Below are positions 13,763 through 23,218 of a DNA stretch of 38,499 nt, one piece after another. The DNA comes from a virus: the IMG/VR virus record IMGVR_UViG_3300036791_000820, positions 1 through 38,499 of that record; one strand, written 5' to 3'. The position numbers were made by a program, and so were the translations under genes. Every line of letters begins with the position of its first letter. Position 1 is the first letter of the stretch. The notes beneath the pieces are model-generated. The model saw nothing but the letters and a program-made list of their open reading frames with translations. It was not told the origin of the DNA and searched no databases.

Positions 13763-13899
13763 TGCCGTTGATCAAAAGCTCGAGCCCGAAGGTCGTCGGC
13801 AAGAACATCAGCACTGAGGTCGCCGCCGGGAAACCGCGCAAGCAGGCCATCGCGATCGCACTGTCGACTCAGCGACGGAGCAAACCAGGCAAGCGCTGA
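13762..13899 (+). CDS. Short phage protein of the K.ISTE..AGKP.KQAIAIAL type, 45 aa
   Basis: The protein reads MPLIKSSSPKVVGKNISTE, then AAGKPRKQAIAIALSTQRR and a Lys/Arg tail. Proteins with this N..I..E...G.P.KQA.AIA pattern are common in phages of many hosts, usually in the head-gene region; the function is not established to my knowledge. The ATG at 13762 overlaps the previous stop. Confidence 0.65.
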   Translation: MPLIKSSSPKVVGKNISTEVAAGKPRKQAIAIALSTQRRSKPGKR

Positions 13900-13900
13900 C

Positions 13901-14431
13901 ATGGCTGGGCAGTCGAGCCAGGACCTGTTCAAGCAGATCGTGGATGGTGTCGCCTCGAAAGTGGACGAGTACGCCACGGGCATCGCCGGTCGGCTCGGCT
14001 CGCCGCTCAGCGGCACGCAGCTCACCCAGGATCAGGCCGTGCAGCGCTGGAATTTCTCACCGCTCGGCGACACGAGTACCGCCGACAACGCCTACCACCA
14101 GCTGGTGGCGCAGGGCACGCCGCCGGGCCAGGCGCTCAACCAGGTGTACCCCATGCGCCAGATGCTGATTCAGGGTGCAGACGTGAACGACTCGATCGCC
14201 AGGGCCAAGCAGATCGCCGGCTGGGCCGCGGATGCGTCCGGCCAGCCGCCGCCGGAGCCGCTCGAGGGCTCGACCTTGCCGCTCGCTTTAGTCCAGACCC
14301 AGCGCGCCGCGGCGTCTGCCCTCCCAGCGCCACCGCCTGCGCCTGTGGGACCACCGCTGGCGCCGCCCCCTTCGCCGGCGCCAGTGGCTGGGCCCGCGCT
14401 GCCACCACTGCCCGCGCAAGGAGCCGTGTAA
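13901..14431 (+). CDS. Hypothetical virion-region protein, 176 aa
   Basis: The N-terminal 110 residues are mixed helix (SSQDLFKQIVDGVASKVDEYA; QALNQVYPMRQMLIQG), and the C-terminal 60 residues are almost pure Pro/Ala. It lies directly before the three giant Ala/Gln/Pro-rich proteins and shares their composition, so it is probably part of the same ejected or internal virion set. There is no signal or membrane segment. Confidence 0.55.
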   Translation: MAGQSSQDLFKQIVDGVASKVDEYATGIAGRLGSPLSGTQLTQDQAVQRWNFSPLGDTSTADNAYHQLVAQGTPPGQALNQVYPMRQMLIQGADVNDSIARAKQIAGWAADASGQPPPEPLEGSTLPLALVQTQRAAASALPAPPPAPVGPPLAPPPSPAPVAGPALPPLPAQGAV

Positions 14432-16405
14432 ATGCCGATCAGTGGCGTGGGCACGAACCCGGACGGCGGCCTGGTGTGGGTTGACGCGAGCGGCAACGCG
14501 GTCCATCCCGATGGCTCGCCCATCACCGGCGCGCCGAAACCGACTCCACTGCCGGGCGCGCAAACGCAGCAGCCGAACACCAACGTCGACATCGCGCCGG
14601 GTGCGCAGACGGCACCCGCGGCACCGGCTGCAGGACCTGCCCAACCCAACGCGCCCGGCACGAGCGTGCCGCAGCAAGGCGCCGTGTCAGGCATCGGTGG
14701 TGCACCAGGCACGCCGGTCGGCAATGCGCAGATCGATCAGATCACGTTGCAGGCGCGCCAGGAGATCAGCGACGCCAACGCCCAGGTCACCCAGGCCTAC
14801 AACACGCTGAACGGACTGCAGACGCAGTTCAACACAGAGACCGATCTGCAGAAGCGCGACGATCTCTCGCAGCAGATCGTCGCCGCGCAGACGCAACTGA
14901 GTACCGCGTCGAACCGCGTCGCGACGGCGAACGCCGGCTACTCGAAGACGCTGGGCGATGCTATCCAGAAGGTCGAGCTCACGCCCGAGCAGGCCAAGCT
15001 CGCCACCGCGCAGGCGGGTGCCGCCGACGCGCAGGCGGCGACCGCCACGGCGCAGGCCAAGGTGCTCACCGATGGTGCACCGGGTCAGCGCGACCTGGTC
15101 GCCCAGCAGGCGGGGCTCGCCAGCGCACAGGCGACCGCGGCCATCACCACGGCGAACGCGGCCGCGGCGAAGACGCCGGACGAGAAGGCAGCCCTCGACG
15201 CTCAGGCCGCCCAGGCCAACGCCCAGGCCACCCAGATCACCACGCTGCTGCCGGCGGTCAAGGCCAAGGCCGACGCCGAGGTCGGGCTCACCCAGGCCCA
15301 GACCGACCTGACCGGCTCGCAGTCCGATCTGGCCAAGGCACAGGCGCAGAGCGCGACCGCTAACACCACCCTGACTCAGGCGCAGGCGGACGCGCAGAAG
15401 GCGCTGCTGCCGGGTCTGCCGGGCGCCCAGGCGGCGACCACGGCGCAGGCCGCGGGCGCGGGTGCCGCGTCGCAGGCGAACGCGCAGGCCACGCTGGCGG
15501 GTATTCAGCAGGCGCAGCAAGGACCGCTGTACGGGCTGCAGCAGAAGCTCGACGCGATCAAAGCCATCCAGCAGCAGGTATTCGGTCCAGGCGGCTCGGG
15601 TGATCCCGCCGAAGCCAATGACCTGCTCAATCAGGCGCACTCGGCCATCGACGCGTCGCTCGCCGGCACCACGCCGTACGCGGCCAACGTCGCCGCGGCG
15701 AATGCCGGACTAACGTCATTCGGCACCCAGGCGTCACTGGCGAATGCCGCCGGCTCAGCCGCGGCGCAGCGCGCGAATGCACTCGCCGGCTTTGGCGGCA
15801 GCGTCATTGGCACCCTCGGCGGCATGAACGCCAACGCACCCAAGGGCTCGACCGCGCTGGCGGGTGCCGTCCAGGACGTTATCAACATGATGGCCGGCAA
15901 GATGAGCACGGGTGCCTTCGCGGCGCCGACGCAGCCGACCGCGCCCGCGCTACCAGCACTGCTGCAGCGGCTCGCGCCACCTGGTCAGCCGGCCGGTCAG
16001 CCGGGTGGCTCGATGACCGCGGCGTTGGGCGGCGCCGCGAATTTGCCCATGCCGCAGGTCGCGCCGAGCGCCGGCGCGCCGAATCCGCTCGCCGCCGCGG
16101 GCGTCGGCTCGGCGAGCGGCAACACGACCGCACCGGTGACGATCAACATCGGCGGTCAAGGCCAGGGTCAAGGCCAACCGCCAGCACCCGCGCCGCCGCC
16201 GGGTGGCTATGCGCCGACCGCTCAACAGCCGGGGACGTACGGTCAGTTCAGCGGTTCGATGCCAGCCATGCTGCAGCAGTACGCGCCGCCGACCACCGAC
16301 TTCGTGCACCAGTTGTGGGGCAAGGAGCTCGGCTCCGGCGCGATCCAGTCGCCGTATCAAGCCATGAATCAGCAGATCGCGGGACCGAGCCCGATGGCGG
16401 CTTAG
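14432..16405 (+). CDS. Ala/Gln-rich coiled-coil protein, probable internal virion (ejection) protein, 657 aa
   Basis: After a Pro/Ala-rich N-terminus, residues from about 100 to 400 are a continuous Ala/Gln/Thr/Asp-rich helical array (ISDANAQVTQAYNTLNGLQ; repeated AQA-T-AQA units), predicted coiled coil. The C-terminus is again Gly/Pro/Gln-rich. No enzyme domain is visible. Three such proteins in a row between portal and capsid resemble the ejection-protein sets of podoviruses, which leave the head ahead of DNA and form a conduit across the cell envelope. That function is inferred from size, composition and position only. ATG 14432 directly follows the previous TAA. Confidence 0.55.
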   Translation: MPISGVGTNPDGGLVWVDASGNAVHPDGSPITGAPKPTPLPGAQTQQPNTNVDIAPGAQTAPAAPAAGPAQPNAPGTSVPQQGAVSGIGGAPGTPVGNAQIDQITLQARQEISDANAQVTQAYNTLNGLQTQFNTETDLQKRDDLSQQIVAAQTQLSTASNRVATANAGYSKTLGDAIQKVELTPEQAKLATAQAGAADAQAATATAQAKVLTDGAPGQRDLVAQQAGLASAQATAAITTANAAAAKTPDEKAALDAQAAQANAQATQITTLLPAVKAKADAEVGLTQAQTDLTGSQSDLAKAQAQSATANTTLTQAQADAQKALLPGLPGAQAATTAQAAGAGAASQANAQATLAGIQQAQQGPLYGLQQKLDAIKAIQQQVFGPGGSGDPAEANDLLNQAHSAIDASLAGTTPYAANVAAANAGLTSFGTQASLANAAGSAAAQRANALAGFGGSVIGTLGGMNANAPKGSTALAGAVQDVINMMAGKMSTGAFAAPTQPTAPALPALLQRLAPPGQPAGQPGGSMTAALGGAANLPMPQVAPSAGAPNPLAAAGVGSASGNTTAPVTINIGGQGQGQGQPPAPAPPPGGYAPTAQQPGTYGQFSGSMPAMLQQYAPPTTDFVHQLWGKELGSGAIQSPYQAMNQQIAGPSPMAA

Positions 16406-17827
16406 ATGGCGGATACGTACAACACCATCAACGGCCAGCAGACACAGGCCACGATGGCCCAACAACTCCAGAACGCGGGCTGGGGCGGCAATACGAATGA
16501 CGCCGGTGCGGTCGCTTCAGCCTACGCGTCGACCACCGGAGGCGCGGTCACACCGATGGCTGCCGTCAACTCAGGTGGTGGCGGCGGGACATCAGGTGGT
16601 GGCGGCGGCGGCGGCGGCGCGGCGCCCCCGACGACTGACCTGAGCGGCCTCGCGAATTTCGCGGCGCAGACCTCGGGCGTTACCCAGGCGCAACTCGCCC
16701 AGCAAAAGCAAGAGTTCGACGCGCAGCTCGCCTTCGCCCAGCAGCAGATGCAGCAGCTCGGCATCCCGCAGTTGCAGATCAACCAGTACCTGGCGCAGAT
16801 GCAGCAGCAGCAGTTCCAGTCGCAACTGCTGCTCGCCCAGCAGGCGCAGCAGTACAGCCAGGCGGCGACCACCGCGGGCCTCACCGGCTACTTCACGCCA
16901 CCACCGGGTGTGCCGGGCGTCTCGCAGTTCACTCAGCCGAACCAGCCATCGCTCACCAATCCGACCGCACCCCTGCCGGGCGCCGGTGGAGCGGCGGGCG
17001 GCGCCAGCACCTATCCGCCTGGCAGCGTCGTGCGGACCGGCAGCAACCAGTTCGGCGTCGTCAACGCGAACGGGTCGATCAGCCCGCAGAGCGACGCTAA
17101 CTGGCCGCAGATCTACCAGGCGATCCAGCAGGGCAGCGGCATCCTGACCATTCCGGACAGCGCCTTCCAGCAAGGCATCAGCATGCCATCGAGCACGCAA
17201 CCCGCCGCGAGCGCCACGCCAGGTGCCGCAGCCGCGCCTGGTGCCGGCGGCGGACCGGTGCAGACGCTGGCGGGCCAACTCCAGCAGGCGCAACTCTCAG
17301 GCGTGTACCAGGGCGCGCCGACCGAGACCGCGCGCGAGTTCAACCAGAACCTCGCACTCCAGCAGGGCCAGCTCGGCCAGCAGTACCTGGCGACGGCCGC
17401 GCAACTGCAGGGCCCACAGAACACGTTCCAGTTGTCGAACTACCTGCGCGGCGCACAGGGCAACCAGAGTGTGCCGGTGTACCTGCAGAACCTGGCCAAT
17501 AACGTCGCCGGGCCCACGTTCCAGGCGCCTGGCTCCACTCCACCGACGCCGCAGAGCGCTGCAGGCATTGCGTCGCAGCTCGGCGGGACCTCGAGCGCCA
17601 CGCCTGGCTGGAATTACAACGACACGCTCGGCACGATCCAGAACATCATGCAGCGCGGCGCGCAGGGGCTCCAGCCGGGCGCGCTCGAGCAGATGAGCCC
17701 CGAGGAGCTGCAGGCCTTCGGTTCGGGCCTGGGTGCCGCCGGTGGCTCGCTGCCATCATTCATGCAGCAGTACGCCGCCAGTCGCGTCGGCCAGACGGCG
17801 CCGGTCGGCGCGACCTCGCTGGCCTAG
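16406..17827 (+). CDS. Gln/Ala/Gly-rich protein, probable internal virion protein, 473 aa
   Basis: The protein begins MADTYNTINGQQTQATMAQQ and carries a Gly-rich linker near residues 50-75. A long Gln-rich helix follows (QQKQEFDAQLAFAQQQMQQLG and QMQQQQFQSQLLLAQQAQQY). Then a Pro/Gly-rich half contains YPPGSVVRTGSNQFGVV, an SH3- or propeller-like strand pair, and a helical C-terminus. No catalytic motif is visible. ATG 16406 follows the preceding TAG without a gap. It is a likely partner of the neighbouring large proteins in DNA ejection, inferred from order and composition. Confidence 0.55.
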   Translation: MADTYNTINGQQTQATMAQQLQNAGWGGNTNDAGAVASAYASTTGGAVTPMAAVNSGGGGGTSGGGGGGGGAAPPTTDLSGLANFAAQTSGVTQAQLAQQKQEFDAQLAFAQQQMQQLGIPQLQINQYLAQMQQQQFQSQLLLAQQAQQYSQAATTAGLTGYFTPPPGVPGVSQFTQPNQPSLTNPTAPLPGAGGAAGGASTYPPGSVVRTGSNQFGVVNANGSISPQSDANWPQIYQAIQQGSGILTIPDSAFQQGISMPSSTQPAASATPGAAAAPGAGGGPVQTLAGQLQQAQLSGVYQGAPTETAREFNQNLALQQGQLGQQYLATAAQLQGPQNTFQLSNYLRGAQGNQSVPVYLQNLANNVAGPTFQAPGSTPPTPQSAAGIASQLGGTSSATPGWNYNDTLGTIQNIMQRGAQGLQPGALEQMSPEELQAFGSGLGAAGGSLPSFMQQYAASRVGQTAPVGATSLA

Positions 17828-17844
17828 GTCAGAGGACGTAGGCC

Positions 17845-20800
17845 GTGCCGAGCGGGATCTGGCTCGACAACGACACCTTCGCCCAGACGGCGGGTCAGAT
17901 CTGGGCGCAGGGCGCGCAGCAGCAGGTGCAGGCGGGCCACAACTGGGCGCAGCAGGCGATGCAGGCGGCGATCCAGCCCGCCCAGGACGCGCTGAGCAAA
18001 CTGCAGTCGATGGTGCCAAGCGTGCCCCAGGCAACGTCGGCACCCGCACCAGTCGCACCGCCGCCGACGGCACCCGCGCCCGCACCGCCGGAAGCCGCTC
18101 CGCCACCTGCGCCAGTGACGCCGCCCATTCCGATCGGGCAGACGCCGACGGCCGAGCCGACGCCCGGCGCGCCCGCGGGTATGCCGTCCGCCGCGCCGGC
18201 CGCGACGCCAGGGCTGCCAGTGCCTACTCCGACACCGACACCCGCGCCGCCCACCGACACGGCAGACACGGGCACGAGCTGGGCGCAGCAGCAGATCCAG
18301 AACCTGCTGAATCCGTCACCAGCGACGCCACAAACCGCGCCGACGCCCGCAGCCGCCCCATCGGCCTTGCCAGGACTGGGCACGTCTACGGCGCTGCCTA
18401 CGCCTACTCCGACGCCACCAGCCGGCGCACAGCCGAGCGCCGCTGCGGTGACGACCGACTCGAGTGGGCAACCGTCCGGTGCGATCGACCCGACCAGTCG
18501 CACGAGCTTCGCTCAGACGTTCGCACCCTACGCCCAGTACATCAGCCAGGCCACTGGCATTGCGCCTTCGCTGGTCGCGGCTATGGCTGGCTCGGAGTCG
18601 AACTTCGGTCAGGCAGCCGGCAACGAGCTGTTCGGCATCAAGGCGCTGCCGGGCGACTCGGCCGCGTCGATGGCCACGCACGAGGGCGCTGGCGGTGCCG
18701 CGCAGAACGTCAACCAGGACTTCGCCACCTACGCCACCCCGCTCGACGCGGCCAACCGCTTCATCGGTCTGATCAAGAACACCTACCCCAACGCTCAAGG
18801 CTCGCAGACGGCGCAAGACCTGGCGGCTGGCCTGAAGAGCGGCGTGGGCGGCTTGCAGTACATGACCGCTGGTCAGGGCGAGTACGCCGGCATCCTGGGC
18901 TCGATTCAGAACCAGATCGGCGACACCGTCAACAGCGCCCTCGGCGGTGCGCAGAACCTGGTCCAGAACGCGGTACAGACCGGCCAGACCGCGGTCAATA
19001 CCGCGGTGCAGGGCGTGCAATCCGCCGTCGCGCGTACCTCGCAGTTCGGCATGGGTTTGTCCAGTGGCGATGCGATGGCGTTCTGCGGGCCCGCCGCGGC
19101 GCTCGCCTTTGCGCAGACGTACGGCCGCAACCCGACCGTCGACGAGGCCAAGCAGCTCGCCCAGCAGGTCGGCTGGAATCCCGACCAGGGCATGGCCGGC
19201 GTGTCGTCCGAGGTGTCGCTGCTCAAGAACATGGGCATCGACGCGCACGCCACCCAGGGCGTCGACTGGTCGACGGTCGGTCAGGACGCCTCGTCCGGCA
19301 ACCCCGTCATCATCGACACGCCAGGGCATTACTACTACGTTGACGGCTTCAACCAGCAGACAGGCCAACTGCATGTCGGCACGAGCGGCACGGATCTGAA
19401 GGGCGGCAGCGAGTGGATGACGCCCGACCAGATCAACGCCATGCCGCAGTCGCACGGCTCGGCGCGCGCGGCGATCTTCGCCGATCACCCGCTGTCGGGT
19501 CCGGGTCAGGCGTCCGCGGTGGGCCAGGGCGATCGCTCGTTGAATGTCGGGCCACTGTCGATCCCGCTGCCGGCGCCAGGCGAGAGTCCGCACCCGATGC
19601 CAGGCGTGCCGGGTGCACTGGCGACGCCGCCCGGCACGTATCACCCCGCGCCATCGTCGCTGCAGGCATCGTTGCTGCAGACCGGTCAGAACCTGGTCAG
19701 CGGCTTGATCAGCGGCTCGAGCGACATCCAGAACCAGGCGCAGACCGTCGCGCAGGCGGTGCTCAACGTGGGCGGTCAGGCGCAGGGCGCTGGCCAGGAC
19801 CTGCTCGGTCAGGGTCAGAACCTGTTGTCGCAGGCACCGCAGTCGCTCAGCGACATGCTGCAGCAGAACGCGCTCACCTCGCAGGGCGTGCCGACGGTGC
19901 AGGGCGCGCTGAGCACGCTGCCCGACGTGAGCGCGCAAGGCATCGCCAACGGCATCGGCGGCGTGCCGGCGTACTTGCAGCAGCTCGGACAGCAGCGCGC
20001 CGACTACCGTGCTGGTTTGCAGGGACAGGCACAGCAGTATGGCGTCGACGTCGGCGACATCCTCAACGGACCGCAGACACTCGGCATCAATCCCTACCAG
20101 GACATCGTGCAGCAGGGCATCCCGCGCATCGCGAGCGGCATCCAGCAGGGCAACGTCGGCGACGTGCTGGGTGGCGGATTGCAGACCCTGCTGGGCGCCG
20201 CGTCGGTGCTGCCGGGCGCGGGTGGTGCCGCGGACCTCGCTGGGCGGGGCGCGCTGCAGGAGCTGACCTCAGCCGCACCGGAAGTCTTGAGTGCTGCCGC
20301 GCCCGAGGTGGCCGGCGGACGACAAGCGCTGCTCGATGAGATCAACGCCGCCGCGCAGTCCCGCATCAGTCAGGATGATCTCTTGCGGTCGATCAATCAG
20401 TCAGCGGCTCAACGAATCGCGCTCGATGATTTGCTGCGCAACCCTGCCAGCTATGACGAGTACGGCGTGCTCAAGGGCTTCCAACCACCGGGTGGCATCA
20501 CCTACAGCGAGCGGGGTATCCAGATCGACCCCACAACGGGACAGGAGATGGTGCCACCGCCGCCTGGGCCGGAGCCGCTACCGGCCAGCACGACACTCGA
20601 GGGCCTGCAGCAGATGGCCAAGGCGCGCGGCCTCGACCCGCGCCCGCTCGCGGAGCGCTTGCAGTCCTTGATCGACCAGGTCAACGCCTCGAGCGGCACG
20701 CCGGGTATCACCGGCGGCGCTCAGCCCGGCCTGGCTGCAAGCCAATTCGCGCGCATGCTGGGCGGCGGCGCAGCGGGTGGCTACGGGACGTACGAAGCGA

Positions 20801-22869
20801 CCGACCCCAATGATCCCAACCGACTGCTCAAGATCGCCGGTGGCGCGGGTGCCGGCGCGCTCGCCGCGGGTCCAGGCCTCGACGTCGCCGCGCAGATCCC
20901 CGGCAGGTTCGCCGCGGCCTCGGGCACCGCACCTGGCGCGATCAGTGCCGGCGACTGGCTCAAGGGCGCCTACAAGGGTGGCGTCATCAGTGGGCTCAAC
21001 ACGATGAGCGACGTCGCGTTCAATTCGACGCTCGGCCCGGTGATGGGTGGCGCGGCCGGCTATCTGCGCGATGTCGGGTCAGCGCTGACTGGTCAGCCTG
21101 CGGTGGGTCGAGTTGCGGGTAGAACCCTCGGCGCACTGTCGGGCATGGCCGACTGGGGCAACAACTTTCTCCAGGGCATCAGCGATTCGCTGGCACGCCC
21201 CGGCTCGCTGACCGCGCGCGCGGGATCTGGTGCGCCCAGCATCGTGGCCAACCTGATCGACGGTGCGGGCGCGCTGCATGGCGCCTTCCAGAACGCGACC
21301 GCGGGACTCATCCAGAGCATGGAGCGTGGCGCCGCCGCAGGTGGTGGGGCCGGCAACAACATCTTCAACCCCGCCTGGCACAGCGCCTTCTCGAGCAACC
21401 TCGCCAGCCTGCCAGCGGATGTCGGCGCCGGCGCAGGTGCGCGCGCCGCAGCACGCAGTGACCTCGGCCAGCTCACCGGTTGGCTCGGACAGGTGGCGGG
21501 TTCAAATAACGTGGTCGCCAACGCCCTGTTCCCCGTCTACAAGATGGGCATGAACCTGGGCACCCGTATGGTCGAGTCCTCACCGCTCGGACTGGCGGGT
21601 ACGGCGCTCGACGTCGGCAAGAGTCTGGTCGGGCGCGGTCCGTATGCGGCTGGGCTCGGCAGTACGCCAGCCAGCAACGCCGTCGGCCCGCTCGGCGAGC
21701 GCCTGGCGAACAACGTGCTCGGTACGGCACTCAGCGTGTGGCTGGCCAGCAAGGCGATGAATGGCGAGATCACCGGCAGTGGCCCGAGCGACCCGGCTCA
21801 GCGCGCGGTGTGGCTGGCGAATGGCGCTCAGCCGGACAGCTTCCAGGGACCCGACGGCAATTACTACCCGTGGGCGAAACTGCCGCCACAACTGCGCGGT
21901 CCGATGATGGCCGCGGGCGCGTATGCCGATGCGATGCAGGCGTACGCCCAGACCGCAGCGAAACAGCCAGGTCAGCCAGGCACCGGCGTCGGGGCGCAGG
22001 CGTACGGTCACCAGGACCCGGTCTTCGCCGCGGCCGGCCAGCTCGTGTCCGAGGTTGGTACCCAACTCATGTCGGCCACGCCGCTACGCACCTTCGCCAA
22101 CCTGTACGACTCGCTGAGCTCGGGCAATATCGGCAGCACGGGCCTGCAGGCGGCGACCGACATTCCCTCGAGCATTGCCGGCGGTCTGATTCCAGAGTCG
22201 GGCCTGGTGCGCTCGGTGGCGCAGATGACCGACCCCAGCCAGCGCCAGGTGCTCAATCCGCGCACACCCCAGGAACTGCTGCAGAGCATCCAGCAGAACG
22301 TGCAGCAGAACGTCCCCGGCGTGCGCGAGGCGCTGCCGGCGCGCCAGGACATCCTCGGCCGAGCCGTAAGCAATCCTTTGCAGGGGCTGGGCGAGCTGTC
22401 GCCACTGCATCCGGCCGCGGGCCAGCCGACGCCGCTGCTCAATGCGATGCAGACGGCGGGCGTGGCGCCCACGCTGCCGCCCAGGACGATCGACTATGGC
22501 CGCTACCAGCAGGTGGCACTCACGCCGGCCGAGCAGCGCGCCTGGCAGCAGGCGCAGGGTCAGATCCTGCAGCAGTCAGCGGCGCAGTTGGTCGCCTCGC
22601 CCGGCTTCCAGTCCATGCCGCAAAAGTCGCAGCAGATGGCGCTGCAGCGCTACGACCAGCTCGCCGCGCACGCTGCCGACATGCAGGTGCTGAGCGCACT
22701 CAGCCAGTCCGGGCAGGTCCAGGGACGACTCGAGCCGAAGTCGGGCGGCGCGCTGGCGCCGGTGGTCGGCTACGGCCCGAATGTGGCCGCGACCCAGATG
22801 CTGTTGCAGCAGCAGCAGATGCGCAACGCGCAGAGCCAGGCCCTCATCCAGTCACTGCTCGGTCAGTAA
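17845..22869 (+). CDS. Giant virion protein with glucosaminidase-like and papain/C39-like domains, 1,674 aa
   Basis: Residues 1-210 are Pro/Ala-rich. Residues about 215-370 form a lysozyme-like domain close to FlgJ/endo-glucosaminidase (YISQATGIAPSLVAAMAGSE with E251, NELFGIKALPG). Residues about 405-530 form a papain/C39-like peptidase fold with C414 (AFCGPAAALAF), H495 (PGHYYYVDGF) and D500 nearby. The remaining 1,100 residues alternate Gln-rich helices with Gly/Ala-rich segments that could insert in membranes (GTALSVWLASKAM; GGGAAGGYGTYEA). The plan, an N-terminal wall hydrolase on a very long helical body, is that of podovirus ejection proteins such as T7 gp16. GTG 17845 is the start. Cleaving both glycan and peptide bonds from one chain would suit passage through a thick wall. 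Confidence 0.7.
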   Translation: MPSGIWLDNDTFAQTAGQIWAQGAQQQVQAGHNWAQQAMQAAIQPAQDALSKLQSMVPSVPQATSAPAPVAPPPTAPAPAPPEAAPPPAPVTPPIPIGQTPTAEPTPGAPAGMPSAAPAATPGLPVPTPTPTPAPPTDTADTGTSWAQQQIQNLLNPSPATPQTAPTPAAAPSALPGLGTSTALPTPTPTPPAGAQPSAAAVTTDSSGQPSGAIDPTSRTSFAQTFAPYAQYISQATGIAPSLVAAMAGSESNFGQAAGNELFGIKALPGDSAASMATHEGAGGAAQNVNQDFATYATPLDAANRFIGLIKNTYPNAQGSQTAQDLAAGLKSGVGGLQYMTAGQGEYAGILGSIQNQIGDTVNSALGGAQNLVQNAVQTGQTAVNTAVQGVQSAVARTSQFGMGLSSGDAMAFCGPAAALAFAQTYGRNPTVDEAKQLAQQVGWNPDQGMAGVSSEVSLLKNMGIDAHATQGVDWSTVGQDASSGNPVIIDTPGHYYYVDGFNQQTGQLHVGTSGTDLKGGSEWMTPDQINAMPQSHGSARAAIFADHPLSGPGQASAVGQGDRSLNVGPLSIPLPAPGESPHPMPGVPGALATPPGTYHPAPSSLQASLLQTGQNLVSGLISGSSDIQNQAQTVAQAVLNVGGQAQGAGQDLLGQGQNLLSQAPQSLSDMLQQNALTSQGVPTVQGALSTLPDVSAQGIANGIGGVPAYLQQLGQQRADYRAGLQGQAQQYGVDVGDILNGPQTLGINPYQDIVQQGIPRIASGIQQGNVGDVLGGGLQTLLGAASVLPGAGGAADLAGRGALQELTSAAPEVLSAAAPEVAGGRQALLDEINAAAQSRISQDDLLRSINQSAAQRIALDDLLRNPASYDEYGVLKGFQPPGGITYSERGIQIDPTTGQEMVPPPPGPEPLPASTTLEGLQQMAKARGLDPRPLAERLQSLIDQVNASSGTPGITGGAQPGLAASQFARMLGGGAAGGYGTYEATDPNDPNRLLKIAGGAGAGALAAGPGLDVAAQIPGRFAAASGTAPGAISAGDWLKGAYKGGVISGLNTMSDVAFNSTLGPVMGGAAGYLRDVGSALTGQPAVGRVAGRTLGALSGMADWGNNFLQGISDSLARPGSLTARAGSGAPSIVANLIDGAGALHGAFQNATAGLIQSMERGAAAGGGAGNNIFNPAWHSAFSSNLASLPADVGAGAGARAAARSDLGQLTGWLGQVAGSNNVVANALFPVYKMGMNLGTRMVESSPLGLAGTALDVGKSLVGRGPYAAGLGSTPASNAVGPLGERLANNVLGTALSVWLASKAMNGEITGSGPSDPAQRAVWLANGAQPDSFQGPDGNYYPWAKLPPQLRGPMMAAGAYADAMQAYAQTAAKQPGQPGTGVGAQAYGHQDPVFAAAGQLVSEVGTQLMSATPLRTFANLYDSLSSGNIGSTGLQAATDIPSSIAGGLIPESGLVRSVAQMTDPSQRQVLNPRTPQELLQSIQQNVQQNVPGVREALPARQDILGRAVSNPLQGLGELSPLHPAAGQPTPLLNAMQTAGVAPTLPPRTIDYGRYQQVALTPAEQRAWQQAQGQILQQSAAQLVASPGFQSMPQKSQQMALQRYDQLAAHAADMQVLSALSQSGQVQGRLEPKSGGALAPVVGYGPNVAATQMLLQQQQMRNAQSQALIQSLLGQ

Positions 22870-23090
22870 GGCCAGTTCACCCAGAACGGGCAGTGCGCGA
22901 TGGCGACGTATTGCGAGGTCTGGATCGTGCAACCGCTCGGCATCGGCCTGGTGAAGTGCGTCGTGTCATAGGTCATGAAGTGGTCGGTCCACAGCATCGG
23001 GCTGAATGCCAGGATCAGCGCCGCGATGACGATCAGCGCGCAACCGATGACGATGCTCTCAGCGAGAAAAACGCTAGCCTTTGTGTGCAT
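22863..23090 (-). CDS. Small membrane protein on the opposite strand, 75 aa
   Basis: This is the only leftward gene I find within the structural block. It starts MHTKASVFLAESIVIGCALIV; one long hydrophobic segment (residues 7-31) is followed by a polar tail with two Cys and several aromatic residues. AAGGA lies ten bases before the ATG. It fills an otherwise empty 350-bp gap and its stop overlaps the end of the giant gene by seven bases. The inferred topology is a signal anchor with an exported tail. It could be a superinfection-exclusion or lysogeny-expressed protein; nothing proves it. Confidence 0.5.
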   Translation of the reverse strand: MHTKASVFLAESIVIGCALIVIAALILAFSPMLWTDHFMTYDTTHFTRPMPSGCTIQTSQYVAIAHCPFWVNWPY

Positions 23091-23116
23091 CGGAAAACAG
23101 TCCTTTTCGGTGTCGT

Positions 23117-23153
23117 GCTCCCGGTCGGTTACGCCCGATGCGGGAGCCTTTTC
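23117..23153 (+). terminator. Probable rho-independent terminator or attenuator
   Basis: A hairpin with outer stem GCTCCCG/CGGGAGC and inner stem TCGG/CCGA round the loop TTACGC is followed by CTTTTC. The T-tract is short, so termination may be partial. It ends transcription from the ejection-protein genes before the scaffold and capsid genes, or sets their ratio. Confidence 0.5.
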
Positions 23154-23218
23154 GTGCGCACTATACCGCCGGCCTGTTGAGAAACTCCTAACGGTCTACA
23201 CTAGGCAGCGTCTGAGCC
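23154..23218 (+). promoter_or_regulatory. Possible promoter for the scaffold/capsid genes
   Basis: This gap sits just after a terminator-like hairpin. It holds a TACACT box at 23197..23202 and TTGAGA at 23177..23182, but the 14-bp spacer is too short for a normal pair. There is no strong Shine-Dalgarno before ATG 23219. It is weak evidence for a promoter. Confidence 0.25.

Noticed and set aside
18316-19938. 540-aa leftward open frame and similar long frames on the opposite strand of the giant genes
   Set aside because: They are by-products of very high third-position G/C. They have Arg/His-rich nonsense composition and no ribosome sites or motifs.
17845-22869. Tape-measure protein
   Set aside because: The gene lies between portal and capsid, no tail-tube or sheath genes are seen, and it has lytic domains at the front. 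The ejection-protein reading fits better.
23177-23202. Sigma70 promoter TTGAGA/TACACT before the scaffold gene
   Set aside because: A 14-bp spacer is too short to accept as a normal promoter. It is kept only as a low-confidence region.
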